A DNA stretch of 64,000 nucleotides from DATFVA01 sp963839165 (GTDB lineage: Bacteria > Bacteroidota > Ignavibacteria > Ignavibacteriales > Ignavibacteriaceae): assembly GCA_963839165.1 (NCBI GenBank), contig CAWIUG010000005.1, positions 1,116,001 to 1,180,000 of the forward strand. The letters run 5' to 3'. Of this stretch, positions 35,228-42,965 are shown piece by piece. The notes below the pieces were generated by a model, which was not told the origin of the DNA, ran no database searches, and was given only the letters and a program-made list of their open reading frames with translations. Position 1 is the first letter of the stretch, and each line of letters begins with the position of its first letter. The position numbers were made by a program, and so were the translations under genes.

Positions 35228-36421
35228 TTAGAAAGAATATTTAACTCTGGCATAGAATGAACTGCCATAATCGCCATATTGAGTGAGCGTATCGCCGTTA
35301 AAAAGAAGTGCGATTACATAAAGATCCAGATTTGTAATTACGGAGTAGCTTGCGGAAGGAACGATAACGTAGGATCTATCGTCTGGGTTAAAGATGCCGA
35401 AAAGACTTCCTCTAAGGAGCGGAGTTATATTGTAAGAGAATTCCTGATAGACAGACCACCTTGCAGGAGAAAGGAGTCCCAGGTCGAGCGCTTCCTGCTG
35501 GTAAAGTCCGGCATTCACCGTCTTTCCTGTATTATAGTACATTACTTCGGTGTGAATATAAAAGCTGTTAGGAAATGTATAGTCGCCCGAAAGCACAAAT
35601 GAAACGACCGGTTCATTGAAAGCGGAAACCGGTTGGTATGAAGGAAATATTACTGAGAGATTTTCGTATTGCTTTATTATCCCAGGTTTTTGGGTTATAG
35701 TAAATTCTCCCCGGAATCCTGCATCAAGTATATCACCAGACCAGCCTCCGCCGAGCACCCACCGGTTATTTTTTATACCTCCTATCAGGTTAAAATCATA
35801 ATCCCATTTATTCAGGGATATTAGTCCCGCCGCAATTACCCTGTCGAATGTTTTAGCGGGACGAATAGCGGCTTCCAGTTTTGTAACAGGACCAGTATAA
35901 TATTGAATCCTGACTGCATCAGTACCAGGAAGCTCTTCGTAATCAAAATCGAGAGGCGATTGGGGATTAAAAAGATCGGTTGGGTTCCAGACCCAGCTAG
36001 TTCCCCAGGCAATGCGCTGTCGTCCAATAGTAACTTCAAACTTATCTTTTACCCAGTCGAGCCACAACCTGTCGGTTTCAAGATAGCCGAGAGAATTCCC
36101 TTTGTTCCATAAAACCGCATCAAGATCATTAAACTCATGATGGGTTCTGATCTGATCTAAAAAACCGGGAATCTTTTCAACGCTATCTCCATAATAGGCG
36201 CGGAACCTGAATTCAAGCGCCGCGGTTAGTGAACCGACAGGGTACCACCTTGTATTGAGACGTGCATGCAGAAGATGATCTTCAAACCTTTCATTATAAA
36301 AAGGATACTTGGTAGTACCGAAAAGATATTTAGCATACCCGTAAACTTCGGTAACAGGAAGCTGGGCAAATGAGGTGGAGGTAAGACAGGCAGCCAGGAA
36401 TAAAAATATTTTAGCCTTCAT
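35228..36421 (-). CDS. Outer-membrane beta-barrel protein of the LolA/FtsX operon
   Basis: 397 residues from the ATG at 36421 (MKAKIFLFLAACLTSTSFAQ signal peptide), overlapping the ATPase stop by 11 bases. The mature protein is a string of amphipathic strands with Trp/Tyr belts: LETDRLWLDWVKDKFEVTIGRQRIAWGTSWVWNPTDLFNP and the ending SSFYARVKYSF with a terminal Phe, the outer-membrane insertion signal. It resembles the DUF1302/alginate-export style barrels by pattern only. The last gene of the operon, so it may be the exit port or acceptor for what the ABC unit handles. Confidence 0.8.
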   Translation of the reverse strand: MKAKIFLFLAACLTSTSFAQLPVTEVYGYAKYLFGTTKYPFYNERFEDHLLHARLNTRWYPVGSLTAALEFRFRAYYGDSVEKIPGFLDQIRTHHEFNDLDAVLWNKGNSLGYLETDRLWLDWVKDKFEVTIGRQRIAWGTSWVWNPTDLFNPQSPLDFDYEELPGTDAVRIQYYTGPVTKLEAAIRPAKTFDRVIAAGLISLNKWDYDFNLIGGIKNNRWVLGGGWSGDILDAGFRGEFTITQKPGIIKQYENLSVIFPSYQPVSAFNEPVVSFVLSGDYTFPNSFYIHTEVMYYNTGKTVNAGLYQQEALDLGLLSPARWSVYQEFSYNITPLLRGSLFGIFNPDDRSYVIVPSASYSVITNLDLYVIALLFNGDTLTQYGDYGSSFYARVKYSF

Positions 36422-37118
36422 TCTTCTGCAGCACCTTCCGACGTTCATCTGATTTTATCAGGCCATCCTCGAGTGTGACTACCCGATGTGCTCTTTTAAT
36501 TACCTTGGAATCGTGTGTTGAGAAAACAAAGGTCATTTCATATTTGCGGTTCAGGTTCTCCATCAGGTCGAGGAGTGATTCGGCGGTAACCGAATCGAGA
36601 TTAGCAGTAGGTTCATCTGCAAGTACAAAAGACGGATGAGACGCTAGTGAGCGGGCAACTGCCACCCTCTGCTGCTGACCCCCGGAAAGTTCGGAAGGAC
36701 GGCTCTTCATTCTATCGCCGAGACCGACTGCTTCCAGTAGTTCGGCAGCCCGTTTCTCACGTTCTTCTCTGGATAAATTCTGAAGCAGCATTATGAATTC
36801 AACATTCTCTTTTGCGGTAAAAACGGGGATGAGGTTATAGGCCTGGAAAACAAAACCTATATGATGAAGGCGGAAGTTGATGAGCTCGTCAGGCTTGTAG
36901 GTTGAGATATCGGTTCCGTCAACCACAATCTTCCCTTCCGTCGGCTGATCGAGTCCTCCGATCATATTAAGCAATGTAGTTTTGCCCGATCCTGAGGGTC
37001 CCACGATTGCGGTAAACTCACCTTTCTCTATTATCAGGTCGACGCCCTTTACAGCATGAACAGGTATCCTGGTGGTGTTATATGTCTTATGAAGATTATA
37101 TAGTTCAATCAGAGCCAT
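36411..37118 (-). CDS. ABC transporter ATP-binding protein, LolD/MacB type
   Basis: 235 residues. Walker A GPSGSGKTT (40-48), Q-loop VFQAYNLIPVFT, signature LSGGQQQRVAVARSLA, Walker B FVLADEPTANLD and the switch His in VFSTHD are all intact. The length and LIPVFTAKENVEF sequence place it in the LolD/MacB/FtsE class, which works with FtsX-like permeases to extract or move substances at the outer leaflet of the inner membrane. 19 bases after the second permease. Confidence 0.93.
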   Translation of the reverse strand: MALIELYNLHKTYNTTRIPVHAVKGVDLIIEKGEFTAIVGPSGSGKTTLLNMIGGLDQPTEGKIVVDGTDISTYKPDELINFRLHHIGFVFQAYNLIPVFTAKENVEFIMLLQNLSREEREKRAAELLEAVGLGDRMKSRPSELSGGQQQRVAVARSLASHPSFVLADEPTANLDSVTAESLLDLMENLNRKYEMTFVFSTHDSKVIKRAHRVVTLEDGLIKSDERRKVLQKNEG

Positions 37119-37137
37119 TACTACTCCGTTATTTTCA

Positions 37138-38352
37138 TTAATAAGTTCTTATTGCCGACGCCGGGTTCAGCCTTACTGCTTTAATAGCCGGATAAATCGC
37201 ACTGACCAAAGCGGTTATTATTATCATTATAAACAGCATTGGATAGAATTCTCCAGGCAGTCCCGGGAAAAGATGCGAGCTTATTCCGTAGCTCGATAAT
37301 CCCTGTGAAAAAAGCGAAAGGTTGATCCCTTTCTGAGCAGTTATCGCGATAGAAGCTGCACCGAGTATCATCCCCATTATTCCACCGGTTATTGAGAGCA
37401 GGATAGTTTCGAATATTATAAGCATAAAAACGCGTATTCGTTTCATTCCTACCGCCATCAGAACTCCAAGCTCTCTTATCCTTTCCATAACCGACATCAG
37501 CATAGTGTTCGTAATCCCGAATAGCAAAGCAAAAAGAATAATACCAAGAAATATGTTAAGCTCGAGGATAAGAGTTTCATATGTAAGACTGAGTTCGGGA
37601 GCAAGCTGCTGCCAGGTTTCGATAGAAAGGTTTTTATATTCGTTCCTTAACCGGCTTACTACCGGTTCCATCTCCTGCACGGATGTAAGGCGGATTGCAA
37701 CTTCATGGATAGGGGGTTTGCTGTTCATAAGTCCCCCAAGATCCCTCTGCTTCACGAACACATTGCTTTTATCAAAGATTGAAGATTCCGTTTCAAAAAT
37801 TCCAGCGATACGGAAAGCAGCATAGATTATATTTCCATCTGGTGCCTGAAAACTGAGGATAATCTTTGAGCGAAGTTTCAGATCGAGTTTCTTAGCCAGC
37901 TCTTTTCCTATTACAACCGGGTTCCGACTTACACCTTCAAAATATTTTCCTTCGACTATTCGTGACGCCACGCTTGTCACTTTCCTCTCTTCATCAGGAA
38001 TAATCCCTTTAATTTCCACACCTGATGAAGAACTGGCGGAGGCAGCCATTCCATCTATAACCGTCCTTTCGGAAACAGCCTTAACTCCTTTGATCTTTTC
38101 TACCTGGGATTTCAGTGAGCTTCCGTTAGGAATAAAATTCTCTATCAGGTTTTCTTTTTTATAAGCTTTGGTATGTATCTGGATGTGACTAAGATCCCTG
38201 TCGATTGCTGAATTTACAGTCGAATCCCACATACCGTACATCACTGCGCTTGCAAAAAGTCCGCACCCCAGTCCCAGTGCAATGGCAATCAGAATGATCA
38301 GACTTCTTTTCTTATTTCTCCAGACATTCTTCCATGCAAGAAGGAAAAGCAT
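37138..38352 (-). CDS. FtsX/LolE-like ABC permease 2
   Basis: 404 residues. One N-terminal helix (SLIILIAIALGLGCGLFASAVMYG), a large periplasmic domain (about 45-260) of MacB_PCD type, then three helices (IILFALLFGITNTMLMSVMERIRELGVLMAVGMKR and two more). This is the LolC/E layout. It differs from permease 1 in the periplasmic part, so the pair probably forms a heterodimer as LolC-LolE does. 12 bases after permease 1. Confidence 0.88.
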   Translation of the reverse strand: MLFLLAWKNVWRNKKRSLIILIAIALGLGCGLFASAVMYGMWDSTVNSAIDRDLSHIQIHTKAYKKENLIENFIPNGSSLKSQVEKIKGVKAVSERTVIDGMAASASSSSGVEIKGIIPDEERKVTSVASRIVEGKYFEGVSRNPVVIGKELAKKLDLKLRSKIILSFQAPDGNIIYAAFRIAGIFETESSIFDKSNVFVKQRDLGGLMNSKPPIHEVAIRLTSVQEMEPVVSRLRNEYKNLSIETWQQLAPELSLTYETLILELNIFLGIILFALLFGITNTMLMSVMERIRELGVLMAVGMKRIRVFMLIIFETILLSITGGIMGMILGAASIAITAQKGINLSLFSQGLSSYGISSHLFPGLPGEFYPMLFIMIIITALVSAIYPAIKAVRLNPASAIRTY

Positions 38353-38364
38353 TCTAAACTCCTG

Positions 38365-39585
38365 TCAGTTTCTGATGGCTTCAACAGCCTTAAGTTTCTG
38401 TACGAACCTGAACGGGTACCACGCCGAAAGAAGGGCAATTAAAAGAACCGTCCAGAACTGAGCAATAAATATTCCCGGAGCAATGCTGAACGGCATAATC
38501 GGTTCCAGTCCGAATGCAAGCATTGTCTCGGCAAGATCGCCCGTAAGTTTTATCGGGTTGTAATAAAAATATAACAGCAGCGGGTAGCTTACTATTATCC
38601 CGGCTATCACACCGATGAGCGATATAAACACCGTCTCGAGCGTGGTTACAAAAATCAGCTTTGTTTTTTTCATTCCCACCGCAACCAGTATTCCAAACTC
38701 CTTTGACCTTTCAGCGGTCATCATCATTATTGTTCCGAAAATCCCGAAACCAATCACGATATAAAGAATAGCCAGCATTATAATCCCCCCCGCATTGTCA
38801 ACCTCGATCGACTGAACAAGTTCAGGGGTCATTTCCTTCCAGGTCATTACTTCATAATTGTTGTTGAACAAACCTGCGACCTGTGATCTCACTTCCTCAA
38901 GTTCATTTGGTTTTTCAATCATTATTGAAAGAGAGGTTATCCTGTTCTCAGCGGAATAGAGCCACTGAGCATAGGCAAGGCTGGTATAGATGAGCGACTT
39001 ATTGAGATCAGGAATAGGAAGCTTAATAATTCCCTGTACAGGAACCTGTGCGGCGGCCGTAATTCCATGGAATCCCTGCCCATAGAGTACTACAGAATCA
39101 CCTACCCCTACCTTAAGCAGCTCAGCAAGTCCCTGCCCTATTAACAATCCCCTGCTTGAATCTGAAAGATATGTACCTGCAGTAAGCTTTTTATCCAGTT
39201 TAAGGGTGGTTCTTTCTGCGGATGGATTGATACCGATAATGGGCGATACTTTGGTCGCGTTTCCGTGAGATACCAGCGTGAAGGTTTCCAGACGGGGAAT
39301 AACCTGGGTTATATGGTTAATCTTTTTAAGTTTATCTGTAATATCCTTATTAAGCACCATACTTTTATCGAGCGAGCGCTTATCCCAGTAGCCTTTTGCA
39401 TGGACCTGTATGTATCCTGTTGAGAACCTGACCGACGAATCGATCATAAAATCATAGCTCCCCTTCTGCATTGAGCGCATCACCAGAGCGAGAAGCACAG
39501 CAAAGAAAACTGATGAAGCCGCGATTAGAGTTCTCTTCTTATTCCTCCAGAGATTTCTCCAGGCCAGCTTAAGATAAATCCCCAT
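38365..39585 (-). CDS. FtsX/LolC-like ABC permease 1
   Basis: 406 residues with the same layout: N-terminal helix (TLIAASSVFFAVLLALVMRSM), a periplasmic domain of about 220 residues, then FtsX-type helices with the hallmark TAERSKEFGILVAVGMKKTKLIFVTTLE. The ATG shares one base with the stop of the LolA-like gene, so the operon order LolA-like, permease 1, permease 2, ATPase, barrel is tight. Confidence 0.88.
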   Translation of the reverse strand: MGIYLKLAWRNLWRNKKRTLIAASSVFFAVLLALVMRSMQKGSYDFMIDSSVRFSTGYIQVHAKGYWDKRSLDKSMVLNKDITDKLKKINHITQVIPRLETFTLVSHGNATKVSPIIGINPSAERTTLKLDKKLTAGTYLSDSSRGLLIGQGLAELLKVGVGDSVVLYGQGFHGITAAAQVPVQGIIKLPIPDLNKSLIYTSLAYAQWLYSAENRITSLSIMIEKPNELEEVRSQVAGLFNNNYEVMTWKEMTPELVQSIEVDNAGGIIMLAILYIVIGFGIFGTIMMMTAERSKEFGILVAVGMKKTKLIFVTTLETVFISLIGVIAGIIVSYPLLLYFYYNPIKLTGDLAETMLAFGLEPIMPFSIAPGIFIAQFWTVLLIALLSAWYPFRFVQKLKAVEAIRN

Positions 39586-40328
39586 TACCTTACTCTTTTC
39601 ATATTCTGTTCGGAAAAGAATGACTGACTGATATCTATATTGAACTCCAATTTCTTATAGTCGAGGATGGTCTTGTTGCCAGGTTCATCCACGGGCACCA
39701 TCTCCCAATGGGTAAGTACCGTTCTATCATCCATCTTTTGGGGATCACTGCCGTTAAACGACTTTACTATATTCTCATCCTCATCATAGTAATCGGCTTT
39801 TAGTTCAAAATATTCTTTCTTTGAGATCCAGGTAACGATCTTCCCCCATACAACACCCGCATCGGGCTTGGGGGTCAGTTCAACTTTCCAGCAGTCATAC
39901 CCGCGTATGCTCTCCTCCCCGATAAACTTATGAGTATAATCATCAACGATGGATGATTCTTTTACAAGGTCGTCGTTGGTAAAATCGGAGCCCATCCACG
40001 ACTGCATCATCATCGACGGAGGTATTTTGATTACCTTCTGAGCGGAAGGGATCCAGTTCCATACCTCATTTTTTCTTTTGAGCGTTACGGTCCCTTTATC
40101 ACGGGCGGGTTCAGTAACATAGATCATTGCATATTCCGGTTCGAGAGCCCATATTTTTAATCCCATCGTGCGCGACCAATCGGGTTTTACAATGGTCATC
40201 TCCACTTCCGAATAGCTGCTGTTTGCCTTCATAAGCTGATCGGCTTTCTGAACTACTTCTTTAGCTGTCTGAGGAAACGCCTGGCCGAATAAAAGCACGG
40301 TTAGAAAAACGAATACTTTATATCTCAT
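39585..40328 (-). CDS. LolA-like outer-membrane lipoprotein-sorting protein (COG2834)
   Basis: 247 residues from the ATG at 40328, which has GGTGGAGA just upstream. A frame to 40373 is rejected because the signal peptide MRYKVFVFLTVLLFGQAFPQ starts here. The core has the COG2834 pattern PDWSRTMGLKIWALEPEYAMIYVTEPARDKGTVTL, WIPSAQKVIKIPPSMMMQSWMGSDFTNDDL and a long half-barrel for a lipid chain. It is a periplasmic carrier candidate. First gene of the operon. Confidence 0.85.
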   Translation of the reverse strand: MRYKVFVFLTVLLFGQAFPQTAKEVVQKADQLMKANSSYSEVEMTIVKPDWSRTMGLKIWALEPEYAMIYVTEPARDKGTVTLKRKNEVWNWIPSAQKVIKIPPSMMMQSWMGSDFTNDDLVKESSIVDDYTHKFIGEESIRGYDCWKVELTPKPDAGVVWGKIVTWISKKEYFELKADYYDEDENIVKSFNGSDPQKMDDRTVLTHWEMVPVDEPGNKTILDYKKLEFNIDISQSFFSEQNMKRVR

Positions 40329-40413
40329 TATGTCTCCACCAATCTTCTGGTTTATTTCAAGGCTGCTGTACAAAATTACAAAATTATAAGATTACACGAT
40401 TGCAGAATTTCCG

Positions 40414-40519
40414 CCAATCCTCCAATCCGTTCAATCCGCTCAATCCGTTCAATCCACCAAATCCGCTGAATCCTCTAATCCGCTCAATTCGCTAAATCCT
40501 CCAAATTCGCCAATCCCCT
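40414..40519 (+). repeat. Degenerate 9-bp tandem array (CAATCCGCT family)
   Basis: About 12 units such as CAATCCGTT, CAATCCGCT, CAATCCACC, AAATCCGCT and AAATTCGCC in a row, between the LolA-like gene and a divergent dehydrogenase. Related to 19672-19715. Confidence 0.9.
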
Positions 40520-40596
40520 TTCCCCCCAAGTTTGTTTTTCATCAATTTATTTACCGTCAGAACTCTTTAATTTGTGAGACAATTATCCCAGAGGAA

Positions 40597-41478
40597 ATGA
40601 TGAAAATCGGATTTATAGGCACGGGAATTATGGGCAGCAGAATGGCTCATAACCTGTTAAAAAATAATTATAATCTAATTGTTCATAACCGCACAAAAGA
40701 TAAAGCCGAATCTTTAATTAAAGCCGGAGCTGAATGGGCAGATTCCCCTCTTGATGTGGGGACTGAAGCCGATATAATCTTTACGATGCTCAGCAACCCG
40801 GAAGCAGTCTATGAGGTTTCACTGGGAGAAGAAGGATTCTTAAACAGTACGAAAAATAATTCGCTGTGGGTCGACTGCAGCACAGTAAACCCGACTTTTT
40901 CCAGGGAGATGTCTAAAAGAGCCCATGAATGCAGTGTGAGATTTATTGACGCACCTGTTGCCGGCACCAAAAGTCCTGCTGAAAAAGGCGAACTTATCTT
41001 CTTTGTCGGTGGTAATGAAAAGGACTTCGGGGAGGTAAAGCCTATACTTGAAAAAATGGGGAAAAAGATAATGCACCTGGGTGAATGTGGAAAAGGGACT
41101 TCCATGAAGATGGTAGTAAACCTGATGCTTGCAGTATCGATGGCATCATTCTCTGAAGCGCTTGTTCTAGGCGAAGCCCTTGGATTCGATAAGGATACAA
41201 TTTTTAATACCCTGCTTGGGGGTCCCGTTACTGCCCCCTACCTTACAGCAAAAAAGGAAAAGTTTGCTAAGGATGAATATGATACTGAATTCCCGCTTCA
41301 GTGGATGCACAAAGATCTTACACTGGTTTCAGATACAGCGGATGAGACTGATATTACGCTCCCGACAGCAAGTGCTGTAAAGGAGATTTTTGCCATGGCT
41401 AAGCAGAAAGGGTTCGGCGAGCTCGACTTTTCTGCCCTGTACAGGTTTTTAAGCAAGAAGGATCGTGTCACTTCCTGA
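40597..41478 (+). CDS. NAD(P)-dependent beta-hydroxyacid dehydrogenase
   Basis: 293 residues. NAD(P) site GFIGTGIMGSRMAHNLL at 5-21 with HNRT after strand 2, substrate motif FIDAPVAGTKSPAEKGEL, and catalytic Lys in GTSMKMVVNLML. This is the 3-hydroxyisobutyrate/GLYR family; HNRT (R after strand 2) suits NADPH. The family reduces semialdehydes such as glyoxylate or succinic semialdehyde. The substrate is not fixed. The start is the first of two ATGs (GAGGAAATGATG). Confidence 0.9.
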   Translation: MMKIGFIGTGIMGSRMAHNLLKNNYNLIVHNRTKDKAESLIKAGAEWADSPLDVGTEADIIFTMLSNPEAVYEVSLGEEGFLNSTKNNSLWVDCSTVNPTFSREMSKRAHECSVRFIDAPVAGTKSPAEKGELIFFVGGNEKDFGEVKPILEKMGKKIMHLGECGKGTSMKMVVNLMLAVSMASFSEALVLGEALGFDKDTIFNTLLGGPVTAPYLTAKKEKFAKDEYDTEFPLQWMHKDLTLVSDTADETDITLPTASAVKEIFAMAKQKGFGELDFSALYRFLSKKDRVTS

Positions 41479-41547
41479 TTCGTATTGAAAGTTCTGCCTG
41501 TAACTTTTAAATTAGTCCATCTTAAATTATAATATAGGAACCCTGAA

Positions 41548-41898
41548 ATGGCTGATCATTTAATTGCACACGTTGAGATCCCTTCATCAAATCCTGACCA
41601 GACAAAAGATTTTTTCTCCAAAGTATTCGGCTGGGAATTCAAACCTTTCGGCAAAGGCTATATGCTTTTTAATAATCATAAAGGCACTATGGTTGGAATC
41701 AGACAGGTTGAAAAGGTTAACAGCGGCGATACAACTGTTTTTCATGTGAATGTAACGAATATCGATGAAACGCTTAAGACTGCTAAAGCAAACGGCGGCA
41801 GTATCTTTAAGGAGAAATCTATAATTCCTGCAATGGGCTGGTATGCACTGCTTCAAGATCCCCAGGGTAATATTGTAGGGCTCTACCAAAAACATTGA
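41548..41898 (+). CDS. VOC-family protein (glyoxalase-like)
   Basis: 116 residues, one full VOC unit. It begins HVEIPSSNPDQTKDFFSKVFGWEF and ends DPQGNIVGLYQKH, the usual pair of beta-alpha-beta-beta-beta motifs with a metal-ligand His at the start and a Glu/Gly region at the end. Enzyme activity cannot be assigned. It follows the dehydrogenase by 69 bases and may be cotranscribed. Confidence 0.88.
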   Translation: MADHLIAHVEIPSSNPDQTKDFFSKVFGWEFKPFGKGYMLFNNHKGTMVGIRQVEKVNSGDTTVFHVNVTNIDETLKTAKANGGSIFKEKSIIPAMGWYALLQDPQGNIVGLYQKH

Positions 41899-41913
41899 CA
41901 GAACAGCCGAGAT

Positions 41914-41985
41914 CCGCCTGCCTGTATGTATGCAGGGTCGTGAGAACAACCTGAAGGGACGTGCAGGTATAACCCCGCAGCCCTT
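41914..41985. other. Structured, GC-richer intergenic DNA
   Basis: Contains CCGCCTGCCTGTATGTATGC, followed by AAGGG (41954-41958) and CCCTT (41981-41985) ends of a possible hairpin. Base composition is above that of its surroundings. I cannot identify a function. Confidence 0.3.
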
Positions 41986-42047
41986 AAGCCGGGATGAGAA
42001 CCTGGAACATTATTCTGCGTCGCACCACTTTGCTCTCCTGCCGCGAC

Positions 42048-42488
42048 CTAAACTTCCACAGGTTCGGTTTTTATGATTTTGTATGAGTGGGTGATCTCCA
42101 TGGCTTTCTCAAACATCCTGGTCACCCCGCAGTATTTTGTCTGCGATAATTCAATTGCCCGTTCAACATCCTTGTCTGGTATATCGTTTCCGTAGAATAC
42201 ATATTCAATATGCATTTTAGTGAAGGTCTGAGGATGTTCTTCGCATACATCAGAATCGATGTTCATTTCAAAACCTTCCAGCTTCACTCTTTTTTTCTTA
42301 AGGATGCTCACAACATCACTGCCTGTACAGCCGCCTAATCCGAGCAGCAGAAGTTCTTTTGGTCTTATTCCTGCATTGCTTCCGCCAAACTCCTCGGGAC
42401 CATCCATTATGACCCAGTGATTTGAATCGGTTTTGCCTGCAAAAGTTATCCCGTTAACCTGTTTTATATAAGCTGATTTTTTCGACAT
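42048..42488 (-). CDS. OsmC-family protein
   Basis: 146 residues. The two redox Cys are in LGLGGCTGSDVVSIL and KYCGVTRMF, in the order and spacing of the OsmC/Ohr superfamily; the first Cys context GGCT.SDV is that of YhfA-type OsmC. Members reduce organic hydroperoxides in the cytoplasm. Single gene, convergent with the VOC gene. Confidence 0.9.
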   Translation of the reverse strand: MSKKSAYIKQVNGITFAGKTDSNHWVIMDGPEEFGGSNAGIRPKELLLLGLGGCTGSDVVSILKKKRVKLEGFEMNIDSDVCEEHPQTFTKMHIEYVFYGNDIPDKDVERAIELSQTKYCGVTRMFEKAMEITHSYKIIKTEPVEV

Positions 42489-42635
42489 TTCTTCTTCCCT
42501 GAATTTTATAAATTGTTTTTAATTAGATGTTCCTAACATAATCAGGATTCAGATATAACAAAATGAATGCATAATGCTAAAAAAATCTTTATCTTGATAT
42601 CTCATTCCCATTAAAAATTAAAAGGATCAAACAAT

Positions 42636-42845
42636 ATGAGCAATCACGTATACAAAATGATAGAATTAACCGGTTCTTCCGATAAAGGATTTGAAGCAGC
42701 AGTACAGAACGCAGTTGCCAAGGCAGGACAAACAGTGAGGAATATGAGATGGTTTCAGGTGATCGATACAAGAGGCCATATTGATAATAACCAGATCCAG
42801 CACTGGCAGGTTACAATTAAGATCGGTTTCACCATGGAGGATTGA
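42636..42845 (+). CDS. Dodecin-family flavin-binding protein
   Basis: 69 residues. VYKMIELTGSSDKGFEAAVQNAVAKAGQTVRNMRWFQVIDTRG followed by WQVTIKIGF is the whole dodecin fold. The Trp (W in MRWFQV) that stacks on flavin is present. Dodecamers store or buffer flavins. A GGATC region before the ATG is a weak ribosome site. Convergent with the six-PAS kinase. Confidence 0.92.
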   Translation: MSNHVYKMIELTGSSDKGFEAAVQNAVAKAGQTVRNMRWFQVIDTRGHIDNNQIQHWQVTIKIGFTMED

Positions 42846-42856
42846 TCGGGAGAATT

Positions 42857-42908
42857 GCCATTTGTTACTTTCTCCTGAAGGCAGCTTTTCTCTCCGATTA
42901 ACAATGGC
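42857..42908. other. Imperfect inverted repeat between dodecin and the kinase gene
   Basis: GCCATTTGTTA (42857-42867) faces TAACAATGGC (42899-42908) with one bulge; GGAGAA/TTCTCC inside offers another stem. No T run. Possibly the shared end of two convergent transcripts. Confidence 0.45.
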
Positions 42909-42965
42909 ACCCCGGGACAGTACAACTAACGAATCACTTGAGGTAAAAATTTCGAAGGCACAATT

